Assembly (NCBI RefSeq): GCF_036194065.1
Contig: NZ_CP108095.1
Location: forward strand, 4,898,001 to 4,962,000
Length of the DNA stretch: 64,000 nt
Reading direction: 5' to 3'
DNA from: Streptomyces sp. NBC_00239
GTDB lineage: Bacteria; Actinomycetota; Actinomycetes; Streptomycetales; Streptomycetaceae
This document shows positions 1 through 7,145 of this stretch, in pieces. The position numbers were made by a program, and so were the translations under genes. Positions within the stretch are counted from its first letter, which is position 1. Each line of letters begins with the position of its first letter. The notes under the pieces are model-generated. The model saw only the letters and a program-made list of their open reading frames with translations. It made no database searches and had not been told where the DNA came from.

Positions 1-1020
1 GGGGCGGCCGCCCTGCGCCGCCGTCACGCGGGCGTAGTTCCAGCCCTTGGAGGAGGTGACACGGGGCTTGAAGCCGCCGTTGCCGTCCGCGTAGTAGAGG
101 TACGCCTGGCCGTTGACGGCGCGGGCGTACAGGTCGCCCTTGCCGTCGCGGTTGACGTCGTCGAGGCCGATCAACTGGTTGTAGACCTGGTAGCCGAAGC
201 CGATCTGCTTGCGCGTCGCGAACGGCTCCGTGGCCCGGCCGGTGCCGGTGTACGTGAACAGCTTGCCGGCGCCGTCCCGGGCCACCAGGTCGGCCAGACC
301 GTCGCCGGTGATGTCGTTGGAGCCGACCAGCTGGTCGTACGCCTGCCAGCCCTTGCCGACCTTCACCCGGGACAGGAACGGCGTCGCGGTGCTCGACCCG
401 TTGCCCGGGTACAGGTACAGCTCGCCGGCGTAGGTGCGCGCCAGCACGTCGACGCGGCCGTCGCCGGTCAGGTCGCCGGGGGCGAGGACCTTGTCGTAGA
501 TCTGCCAGCCGCGGCCGGACCAGCTCGGCGAGTACGCGGTGCCGGACGTGCCGATGCCGTTGAACAGCCCGAGGGTGCCGTCGGCCGTCAGGGCCAGCAC
601 GTTGGTGTCGCGGTCGTGGTCCGGGTCGCCGACCGGGATGACGTCCTTGTACGCGTAGCTGCCGTCCGCGGTGGCCTGACCGACCTGGTACGCGAAGTGG
701 TCCTCGGCGCCGCCCGGGTTGACGTAGTACCTGCCGTTGAGGCCCTGGTAGAGCATGTCCGTGATGCCGTCGCGGTCCGCGTCGAAGCGGGGCGCGAGGG
801 TCGCGGCCGCCGCGAGCGCGGTGCGCGGGGCGGCGCCCTTCGGTACGAACGGGCCGGGGCGCCCGGTGAGCTGCGGGGCGCCCTGCTCGGCCCGGCCGTG
901 CGGCCGGTCGGTGGCCGGGGCGGCCGCGGCGGGGGTCGCGAGCAGGGTGCCGGCGGCGAGGGCGGCGACGGCGGTGCAGGCCGCGAGGCGGCCGGGGCGC
1001 TGGTGGCGCGAGCGGTTCAA
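1..1020 (-). CDS. Secreted FG-GAP/VCBS repeat protein, C-terminus cut by window edge
   Basis: About 340 codons of a secreted repeat protein are visible; the rest lies left of the window. The start is taken as TTG at 1020, just after a GGGGGG Shine-Dalgarno run. It is followed by an Arg-rich n-region, a hydrophobic Ala/Leu core and an Ala-rich end typical of a signal peptide (about residues 1-35). From about residue 85 the protein shows repeated units of the form DxDxDG or GDLTGDGRxDxLAR, each ending in short beta-strand segments such as LYLYPG. These are FG-GAP/VCBS blades with calcium-binding loops, which normally build a beta-propeller. It is a paralogue of the two genes that follow upstream on the same strand and keeps the same segment order (YKDVIPVGD, GWQ.Y.KV, GYQVYNQL). 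The molecular role is not known; surface or extracellular binding is inferred from the family. Confidence 0.85.
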   Translation of the reverse strand, partial: MNRSRHQRPGRLAACTAVAALAAGTLLATPAAAAPATDRPHGRAEQGAPQLTGRPGPFVPKGAAPRTALAAAATLAPRFDADRDGITDMLYQGLNGRYYVNPGGAEDHFAYQVGQATADGSYAYKDVIPVGDPDHDRDTNVLALTADGTLGLFNGIGTSGTAYSPSWSGRGWQIYDKVLAPGDLTGDGRVDVLARTYAGELYLYPGNGSSTATPFLSRVKVGKGWQAYDQLVGSNDITGDGLADLVARDGAGKLFTYTGTGRATEPFATRKQIGFGYQVYNQLIGLDDVNRDGKGDLYARAVNGQAYLYYADGNGGFKPRVTSSKGWNYARVTAAQGGRP

Positions 1021-1407
1021 GGTCCCCCCTGGGACGGAGTGCTGCGCGGGGTGGCGCGGGTCCGCAGGCTCGGGCGCGCGACAGCGGCGCGCGGAGCGGC
1101 GTGATCCCCCCGGATATGTCTTTGCAGCGTACATCTGCAATGCGATCAGCAGAAGTGCTTATCCGTCAGTTCATGTCACGATCCCGACAGATCCCACCGG
1201 ACAGGGGCCGGGAGGCCGCTGCGGCGGCCCCGTCGGCCGTGTCGTCCCTGATGTCCAGGATGAGTTGCTTGAGCGCATCTCGGGTGGTGCCGTGGGCGTT
1301 GCCCGCCCTCGGTCTCCCGCCGCGTCGCGGCCCGCGGCACGGCCCGCGACACGAAGATGCCCCGCCCCCCGCGGCGTATGCCGGGGGCGGGGCATCCTCG
1401 GTGGTGT
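1021..1407. promoter_or_regulatory. Intergenic gap with promoter region of the first FG-GAP gene
   Basis: This gap holds no supported gene. It should carry the promoter and leader of the leftmost FG-GAP gene (minus strand) and the 3' hairpin of the next one. Positions 1110-1200 are noticeably richer in A/T than the surroundings. They include an inverted repeat of six bases (ttgcag at 1122-1127 and ctgcaa at 1135-1140, seven-base spacer) that could be an operator. No convincing -35/-10 pair could be fixed by eye. Confidence 0.4.
1356..1396 (-). terminator. Hairpin terminator after second FG-GAP gene
   Basis: A perfect 14-bp stem (gatgccccgccccc at 1356-1369 and its complement at 1383-1396) lies 11 bases beyond the stop codon of the minus-strand FG-GAP gene. 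There is no clear U-tract, as is common for Streptomyces terminators. Confidence 0.8.
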
Positions 1408-3126
1408 CTAGTACAGGTTGCGGTAGATCTGGTAGCCCGTGCCGATCCGGGCGCGGGCGGTCAGCTTGCCGGTGCCGTACGAGGTGTAGCGCCACAGGTT
1501 GCCCGCGGAGTCGGACGCGACCAGGTCGGCGCGGCCGTCGCCGGTCAGGTCGCCGGTCACGACGAGCTGGCGGTACGCGCCGTAGCCGGTGCCGATCTTC
1601 ACGCGGCCCGCGAACGGGGAGCGCGCGTTGCCGGTGCCCGGGTACAGGTACAGGTTGCCGCGGCCGTCGCGGGCCACGAGGTCCGCGCGGCCGTCGCCGG
1701 TCATGTCGCCGGCGCCGGTCAGCTTGTTGTAACCGCCCCAGCCCGCACCGACCTTGATGCGCGGGGACACGGTCTTGCCGTGGCCGCGGTACAGGTAGAG
1801 GCTGCCCGAGCGGTCCCGCGCGAGCAGGTCGCCGCGGCCGTCGCCGTCGAGGTCGCCGGGGCCGGCGATCGCGTTGTAGACGCCCCAGCCCGCGCCCGCG
1901 TCCGTGTTCTCCAGGAACAGGTGCCCGTTCCAGATCTCCACGAGGTCGCCGTCGCTGTCGTTGTCCAGCGAGGACACGTAGCTGACGTTGGCGCCGGCCC
2001 AGCCGCCGGGCTTGCTGTACTGCTGGCGGGCGCCCAGGAAGCCGTTGTTCTTGGAGTAGTACCACCACAGCGTGCCCGCCGCGTCCCGGCCGACCAGGTC
2101 GTTGCGGCCGAAGCCGGGGATGCCGCCCTGCGCCGCGAAGTTGGTGGAGACGTTCCAGCGGTCGCCCGCGTACGCGCGCGGCTTGAAGGTGCCCGTGCCG
2201 GTGGACGCGTGGAGGTACGCGGCGCCGCCCGGCGTACGGGCCATCAGGTCGCCCTTGCCGTCGCCGTTGCGGTCGTCGACGCCGACGAGCTGGTTGTACA
2301 CCTGGTAGCCGAAGCCGGACTTCTTGCGGGTCCCGAACGGGGTGCGCAGGACTCCGGTGCCCGGGTAGGTGTACACGTCGCCGCCGGACGTGCGGACCAG
2401 GAGGTCGGCCTTGCCGTCGCCGTTGGTGTCGCCCATGCCCACGAGCTGGTCGAAGGCCTGCCAGCCGCCGCCGACCTTCACCGGGGCCTGGAACGGCCCG
2501 CGCGGGTTGCCGGTGTTGCGGTACAGGAACAGCGTGCCGGCGGGCGTACGGGCCAGCAGGTCGGTGCGGCCGTCGCCGGTCAGGTCGCCGGGTGCGATGA
2601 CCTTGTTGTACGCCTGCCAGCCGCGGCCGGTCCACTTGGCGGTGGTGGAGGTGCCCGCGCGGCCCGTGCCCGGGTACAGGCTGAGGGCGCCGTCGGCGCT
2701 CAGCGTCATCACGTCGGTGAGCCGCGTCGAGGACAGGCGGCCGACCGGGATGACGTCCTTGTACTCGAAGTTCGTGGCGGGCCGGCCGACCTTGTACGTG
2801 AACGTGGCGCCGCCGCTGCCCGGGTTGACGCGGTACTGGCCGTCGATGGAGCGGTAGAGCACGTCCGGCTTGCCGTCGCCGTCCGCGTCGAAGCGCGGGG
2901 CGGTACGGGTCGCGGCCGAGGCGGCGAAGGCGTCGCGCGGGGCGGCGGCCGCGGGCAGTGCGCCGGGCAGCTCGGTGACCTGCGGGGCCGGGTGCCCCGA
3001 GGAGCGGTACGGGCGGTCGGCGCCGGGCGCGTCGGCCGCGGTCGCCGGGCCGGCCAGCAGGGTGCCGGCGGCCAGCGCGATGGTGGTGCAGGCCGCGATG
3101 CGGCCCAGGTGCTTCTTCTGCGTCAC
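1408..3126 (-). CDS. Secreted FG-GAP/VCBS repeat protein, 572 aa
   Basis: A complete paralogue of the flanking FG-GAP genes. GTG at 3126 is chosen because GGGGGAG lies four bases upstream and the signal peptide (lysines, then a hydrophobic core ending near ATAADAPG) starts there. After an Ala/Pro-rich spacer the mature protein has roughly nine FG-GAP-type units. Several carry the calcium-loop pattern DxDGDGxxD or GDLTGDGRTDLLAR, separated by segments such as LYLYPGTG and GWQAFDQLVGMGD. A central segment (WWYYSKNNGFL) is shared with the third copy. Such proteins form seven-bladed propellers outside the cell and bind calcium; no catalytic residues were seen. The three-gene tandem suggests local duplication. 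Substrate or partner cannot be named. Confidence 0.9.
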   Translation of the reverse strand: MTQKKHLGRIAACTTIALAAGTLLAGPATAADAPGADRPYRSSGHPAPQVTELPGALPAAAAPRDAFAASAATRTAPRFDADGDGKPDVLYRSIDGQYRVNPGSGGATFTYKVGRPATNFEYKDVIPVGRLSSTRLTDVMTLSADGALSLYPGTGRAGTSTTAKWTGRGWQAYNKVIAPGDLTGDGRTDLLARTPAGTLFLYRNTGNPRGPFQAPVKVGGGWQAFDQLVGMGDTNGDGKADLLVRTSGGDVYTYPGTGVLRTPFGTRKKSGFGYQVYNQLVGVDDRNGDGKGDLMARTPGGAAYLHASTGTGTFKPRAYAGDRWNVSTNFAAQGGIPGFGRNDLVGRDAAGTLWWYYSKNNGFLGARQQYSKPGGWAGANVSYVSSLDNDSDGDLVEIWNGHLFLENTDAGAGWGVYNAIAGPGDLDGDGRGDLLARDRSGSLYLYRGHGKTVSPRIKVGAGWGGYNKLTGAGDMTGDGRADLVARDGRGNLYLYPGTGNARSPFAGRVKIGTGYGAYRQLVVTGDLTGDGRADLVASDSAGNLWRYTSYGTGKLTARARIGTGYQIYRNLY

Positions 3127-3165
3127 GAAACTCCCCCTGGAAACTTCCCCCGGAAACAAACGAAC

Positions 3166-3200
3166 AGGTGCCCCGCCCCTGTCGCAGGGGTGGGGCACCT
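3166..3200 (-). terminator. Strong hairpin terminator after third FG-GAP gene
   Basis: The arms aggtgccccgcccct (3166-3180) and aggggtggggcacct (3186-3200) pair at 14 of 15 positions around a five-base loop. The stem ends seven bases from the TAA stop of the minus-strand gene that ends at 3208. It separates this gene from the next paralogue. Confidence 0.85.
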
Positions 3201-3207
3201 CAGAAAA

Positions 3208-4941
3208 TTAGTACAGGTTCGGGTAGATCTGGTAACCCGTTCCGACCTTCGCGCGGGCGGTGAGCTTCGTGTTGCCGTACGAGTCGTAGCGCCACAGCGT
3301 GCCCGCCGAGTCGGTCGCGACGAGGTCGGCGCGGCCGTCGCCGGTCAGGTCGCCGGTGACCACCAGGTTCTTGTAGATGCCGAAGCCGGTGCCGACCTTG
3401 ACGCGCGCCGCGAACGGCACGGCCGCCTGGCCGGTGCCCGGGTAGACGTACAGGTCGCCGTTGGTCGCGCGGGCCAGCAGGTCGGCGCGGCCGTCACCGG
3501 TGAGGTCGCCGGCGCCGGTCAGCTTGTTGAAGCCGCCCCAGCCCGCGCCGACCTTGACGCGGGAGGCGAAGCCGGTGCCGGCGCCGTTGCCGCGGTAGAG
3601 GTAGAGCGTGCCGCCGCCGTCACGGGCCAGCAGGTCGCCCTTGCCGTCGCCGGACAGGTCGCCGGGGCCGAAGACGTGGTTGTAGATCTGCCAGCCGGAG
3701 GTCACCGGCTCGCCGTTCACGTACAGCTTGCCGCTGTAGACCTCCAGCATGTCGGCGAAGCCGTACTGGGGGCGGAGGGCGGACGCGGTGGAGAACTTCG
3801 CGCCCTTCCATCCGGCGGTCGGACCCACCTGCTGACGCTTGGCCAGCGTGCCGTTGTTCTTGGAGTAGTACCACCACATGGTGCCGGCGGCGTCGCGGGC
3901 GAACAGGTCCGCACGGTCGAAGTCCGGGACGCCGCCCTGGCCCGCGAACTGGGTGACGGCGTTGAAGCCGGTGCCGAGCGCGACGCGGGCCTCGACCCCG
4001 CCGGTGCCGTTGGCCGGGTACAGGTACAGCTGGCCGGAGGGGGTGCGCGCGAACAGGTCGCCGTTGCCGTCGCCGTCGATGTCGTCGACGCCGACGAGCT
4101 GGTTGTAGATCTGGTAGCCGGTGCCGATCTTGGCCGCCGGCTTGAACGGCGTGGCGGCGACGCCGGTGCCCAGGTACGAGAACAGGTCGCCGGAGGCGTT
4201 GCGGGCCACGACGTCGGCGATCGCGTCGCCGTTGATGTCGTTCGCGCCGACCAGCTGGTCGAAGGCCTGCCAGCCCGCGCCGATCTTGACCGCCGACTTG
4301 AACGGCGAGCTCAGGACGCCGCTGGCCTCGTACAGGTAGAGCGCGCCGGCGTGGGTGCGGGCCAGCAGGTCGGCCCTGCCGTCGCCGGTCAGGTCGCCGG
4401 GCGAGAAGACCTTGTTGTACATCTGCCAGCCACCGCCGGACCAGGTCGCGGTGAAGGCCGACCCCAGAGTCCCGTGACCCTCGAACAGCGACAGCCGCCC
4501 GTCCGCGCCGAGGGCCAGCAGGTCGCTGTAGCTCGCCGCGTCCCCGTGCACGTCTCCGACCGGGATGACGTCCTTGTAGGCCAGGGTCTCGGTGCTCTGG
4601 CCGATCGTGACCTGGATGTCGGCGGAGCTGTCGTGCGAGCCCACGTAGTAGTGGCCGTCGATGCCCCGGTAGAGCACGTCTGCGCGGCCGTCGTGGTCGG
4701 CGTCGTAGCGCGGCGCGGCGGCCTCGCCGGTGGCCGCGAAGGTGCCGCGGCGCACGGAAGCCGGCAGTTCCAGGTCGACCTTCCGGTCCGGCTTCGGGGC
4801 GACCCGCTCCACCGCGCCGCGCGGCGGCACGTCGGAGCCGGCGGCGGACGCCGGGGTCGCGGCCAGCAGCGTGCCGGCGGACAGGGCGAGGGCGGTGCAG
4901 GCCGCGATGCGGCCGGCGCGCTGGTGGCGCGAGGTGTTCAA
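3208..4941 (-). CDS. Secreted FG-GAP/VCBS repeat protein, 577 aa
   Basis: Third and furthest-upstream of the tandem FG-GAP paralogues. The start is TTG at 4941 behind a GGGGGG run, in the same arrangement as the leftmost copy. An in-frame extension further upstream exists but would place the signal peptide in the middle of the protein. Residues about 1-35 form a signal peptide ending ATPASA. The mature part has repeated units with GDLTGDGRADLLAR, DIDGDGNGDLFAR and DYDADHDGRADVLYRG type calcium loops, and the WWYYSKNNGTL segment shared with the neighbouring copy. The copies agree in order and spacing along their length, so they arose by duplication and then diverged. The presumed role is extracellular calcium-dependent binding or matrix structure; no enzyme motif is seen. 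Confidence 0.9.
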   Translation of the reverse strand: MNTSRHQRAGRIAACTALALSAGTLLAATPASAAGSDVPPRGAVERVAPKPDRKVDLELPASVRRGTFAATGEAAAPRYDADHDGRADVLYRGIDGHYYVGSHDSSADIQVTIGQSTETLAYKDVIPVGDVHGDAASYSDLLALGADGRLSLFEGHGTLGSAFTATWSGGGWQMYNKVFSPGDLTGDGRADLLARTHAGALYLYEASGVLSSPFKSAVKIGAGWQAFDQLVGANDINGDAIADVVARNASGDLFSYLGTGVAATPFKPAAKIGTGYQIYNQLVGVDDIDGDGNGDLFARTPSGQLYLYPANGTGGVEARVALGTGFNAVTQFAGQGGVPDFDRADLFARDAAGTMWWYYSKNNGTLAKRQQVGPTAGWKGAKFSTASALRPQYGFADMLEVYSGKLYVNGEPVTSGWQIYNHVFGPGDLSGDGKGDLLARDGGGTLYLYRGNGAGTGFASRVKVGAGWGGFNKLTGAGDLTGDGRADLLARATNGDLYVYPGTGQAAVPFAARVKVGTGFGIYKNLVVTGDLTGDGRADLVATDSAGTLWRYDSYGNTKLTARAKVGTGYQIYPNLY

Positions 4942-5081
4942 GGTCCCCCCAGGGACGGTGGTGTCGGGCCGCCGGGGGAGTGCGGCCGGGTGTACAGGAC
5001 TCCGCGGCACACGTGGGCGCGGAGAGGGATCCCCCGAAAGTCTGCGAGAAAGCTATATGGCCGGTTCCGGAAAAAAGAAGA

Positions 5082-5124
5082 CGCTCCCTGTACAACCTTT
5101 CTCGCGAAGGGTGTACAGGGAGCG
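5082..5124 (-). terminator. Intrinsic terminator with T-tract after the TetR gene
   Basis: A perfect 13-bp inverted repeat (cgctccctgtaca at 5082-5094, tgtacagggagcg at 5112-5124) is followed on the minus strand by a T-rich run (complement of ggaaaaaagaag at 5069-5080). This is a textbook intrinsic terminator for the TetR/desaturase operon, unusual in a GC-rich actinomycete. Confidence 0.88.
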
Positions 5125-5144
5125 CGATGCGGGTATCAGGCGCG

Positions 5145-5164
5145 GCTCAGCTCAGCTCAGCTCA
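5145..5164. repeat. Short tandem repeat (GCTCA)x4 at the TetR stop codon
   Basis: Four uninterrupted copies of the pentamer gctca run from 5145 into the stop codon of the TetR gene (tca at 5162-5164). A slippage event here could move or extend the C-terminus. Polymorphism between strains would be expected. Confidence 0.7.
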
Positions 5165-5836
5165 GCTCTTGCGGTGCCCCACCAGCCGCGGCTTCGCCTC
5201 CAGGCCGTCCAGCCCGTGCCAGGCCAGGTTCACCAGGTGCGCCGCGACCTCCGCCTTCTTCGGGCGGCGGGTCTCCAGCCACCACTGGCCCGTCAGCGCG
5301 ACCATGCCCACCAGCGCCTGCGCGTACAGCGGCGCCAGCTTCGGGTCGAAGCCGCGGGCCTTGAACTCCAGCCCCAGAATGTCCTCGACCTGCGTGGCGA
5401 TGTCACTGATCAGCGAGGCGAAGGTGCCCGTGGACTGGGCCACCGGCGAGTCCCGGACCAGGATCCGGAAGCCGTCCGTGTAGCTCTCGATGTAGTCCAG
5501 CAGTGCGAAGGCCGCCTGCTCCAGCAGCTCCCGGGGGTGGCCCGCCGTCAGCGCGCCCGTCACCCCGTCCAGCAGCTGCCGCATCTCCCGGTCGACGACG
5601 ACCGCGTACAGGCCCTCCTTGCCGCCGAAGTGTTCGTACACCACCGGCTTGGACACCCCGGCCTTCGCCGCGATCTCCTCCACCGAGGTGCCTTCGAAAC
5701 CCTTCTCCGCGAAGAGGGTGCGACCGATGTCGAGCAGTTGCTGACGCCGTTCGGCGCCCGTCATCCGGACCCGGCGGCCACGCCGGGGCTTGTCGTTGCT
5801 GGAGTTGCTGCCGTCGATCGCCACGTCACCCATCAT
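5162..5836 (-). CDS. TetR/AcrR family regulator coupled to desaturase
   Basis: This 224-residue protein has an N-terminal helix-turn-helix of the TetR type: after a basic stretch (about 15-25), GTSVEEIAAKAGVSKPVVYEHF at about 47-68 is the recognition unit. The C-terminal helical ligand domain has the usual low conservation. The start is the ATG at 5836-5834, which overlaps the desaturase stop in an ATGA arrangement; a second ATG follows directly. Translational coupling with a fatty-acid desaturase suggests that the regulator senses an acyl-CoA or membrane state and controls the operon. That is inference by analogy with lipid-responsive TetR proteins such as DesT and FasR. A palindromic candidate operator lies in the operon promoter. 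Confidence 0.88.
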   Translation of the reverse strand: MMGDVAIDGSNSSNDKPRRGRRVRMTGAERRQQLLDIGRTLFAEKGFEGTSVEEIAAKAGVSKPVVYEHFGGKEGLYAVVVDREMRQLLDGVTGALTAGHPRELLEQAAFALLDYIESYTDGFRILVRDSPVAQSTGTFASLISDIATQVEDILGLEFKARGFDPKLAPLYAQALVGMVALTGQWWLETRRPKKAEVAAHLVNLAWHGLDGLEAKPRLVGHRKS

Positions 5837-6813
5837 GCCGCGTTCGCAGCCTTCTCCTTGCGCCGGGCGTCGATCCGCGCCTCCGACGGCCACCGCACGT
5901 CGGAGGCCCATCCGGCCAGCTCGAACCAGCGGATCAGCCGCGCGCTGGAGTCGACCTGCCCGCGCAGCACGCCGTGGCGCGCCGAGGTCGGATCGGCGTG
6001 GTGCAGGTTGTGCCACGACTCGCCGCAGGACAGCACCGCCAGCCACCACACGTTGCCCGAACGGTCGCGGGACTTGAACGGGCGCTGCCCCACTGCGTGG
6101 CAGATCGAGTTGATCGACCACGTCACGTGGTGCAGCAGGGACACCCGCACCAGGGACCCCCAGAAGAACGCCGTGAACGCGCCCCACCAGGACATCGTCA
6201 CCAGACCGCCCACGAGCGGCGGGATCGCCAGCGACAGGATCGTCCAGAACACGAAGTCACGGCTGATCCGCCGGATCGCGGGGTCCTTGATCAGGTCGGG
6301 GGCGTACTTCTGCTGGTTCGTCTGCTCCTCGTCGAACAGCCACCCGATGTGGGCCCACCACAGGCCCTTCATCAGCGCCGGCAGCGTCTCGCCGAACCGC
6401 CAGGGCGAATGCGGGTCGCCCTCGTCGTCCGAGAACTTGTGGTGCTTGCGGTGGTCCGCCACCCACCGCACCAGCGGACCCTCCACCGCCATCGAGCCCG
6501 CGATCGCCAGCGCGATCCGCAGCGGCCGCGTCGCCTTGAAGGAACCGTGCGTGAAGTAACGGTGGAAACCGATGGTGATGCCGTGGCAGGCCAGGAAGTA
6601 CATGAACACCATCAGACCCAGGTCCAGCCAGCTCACCCCCCAGCCCCACGCCAGCGGCACCGCCGCGGCCAGCGCCACGAACGGCACGACGATGAAGAGG
6701 AGCAGCGCGATCTGCTCGACGGACCGCTTGCTCTCCCCGCCCAGCGTGGCGGATTCCGGTTCGACGCCGGGCCCCTCCGGGTTCTCTTCGAGCACATCCG
6801 GGCTGATCGTCAT
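5833..6813 (-). CDS. Acyl-CoA desaturase (membrane di-iron), 326 aa
   Basis: An integral-membrane fatty-acid delta-9 type desaturase, which introduces a double bond into long-chain acyl-CoA using a di-iron centre. All three histidine boxes are present: HRYFTH (residues 84-89), HRKHH (121-125) and HNLHH (268-272). Hydrophobic spans at about 35-56 and 62-80 and a second pair at about 186-226 give the usual four-helix topology. ATG at 6813 has AGGGG at good spacing; the longer upstream reading has no ribosome site. It is first in a two-gene operon with the TetR regulator and diverges from ppc. Membrane-fluidity control is the likely role. Confidence 0.93.
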   Translation of the reverse strand: MTISPDVLEENPEGPGVEPESATLGGESKRSVEQIALLLFIVVPFVALAAAVPLAWGWGVSWLDLGLMVFMYFLACHGITIGFHRYFTHGSFKATRPLRIALAIAGSMAVEGPLVRWVADHRKHHKFSDDEGDPHSPWRFGETLPALMKGLWWAHIGWLFDEEQTNQQKYAPDLIKDPAIRRISRDFVFWTILSLAIPPLVGGLVTMSWWGAFTAFFWGSLVRVSLLHHVTWSINSICHAVGQRPFKSRDRSGNVWWLAVLSCGESWHNLHHADPTSARHGVLRGQVDSSARLIRWFELAGWASDVRWPSEARIDARRKEKAANAA

Positions 6814-6838
6814 GACGTTCCCCTGAGGGTGAGGCATT

Positions 6839-6888
6839 CGGCGGTCGCCGAGGCTGCGGACCCCGGCGGTCACCGAGGCTACGGACCC
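6839..6888. repeat. 25-bp tandem direct repeat in desaturase leader
   Basis: Two near-identical units starting cggcggtc and ending ggaccc begin at 6839 and 6864 (offset 25 bases), differing at only two or three positions. They sit between the desaturase start and the candidate operator, so they would lie in the transcribed leader or core promoter. Confidence 0.7.
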
Positions 6889-6906
6889 GTAACCTACGGC
6901 AACGTA
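6887..6906. promoter_or_regulatory. Candidate TetR operator in the desaturase/ppc divergent region
   Basis: The sequence ccgtaacctacgg (6887-6899) is an inverted repeat with five-base arms. It overlaps a second, weaker one, tacggcaacgta (6895-6906). Overlapping palindromes about 75-95 bases upstream of the desaturase start fit an operator bound by the TetR protein encoded in the same operon. Binding is inferred, not shown. Confidence 0.5.
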
Positions 6907-7145
6907 AGTATCTCAGCGAGGGCCCCTCCGGCCAAGGGCATCCGTCCGCCCCGCGAGACATGCGACCGGACCTATACCGGCGACACCTATCCTTGGTCCC
7001 GTCGGACAGCGCGGTCCGCACGGGCAGCCCGGGGCTGCGCACCACGCGGGGAACCCTCCGGACACCATCCGGGGAAGCACCGCCGCGTGCCCGTCCCCGG
7101 ACCCCACCTCCCAGTAGCGCTCGAACACTGCAAGGAGCCGCACCT

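Noticed and set aside
1357..5364. A very long open plus-strand frame opposite the FG-GAP genes
   Set aside because: It is the antisense shadow of two repeat-rich high-GC genes. Its translation is a low-complexity Val/Ala/Gly/Arg pattern with no fold, and the minus-strand genes have signal peptides and ribosome sites.
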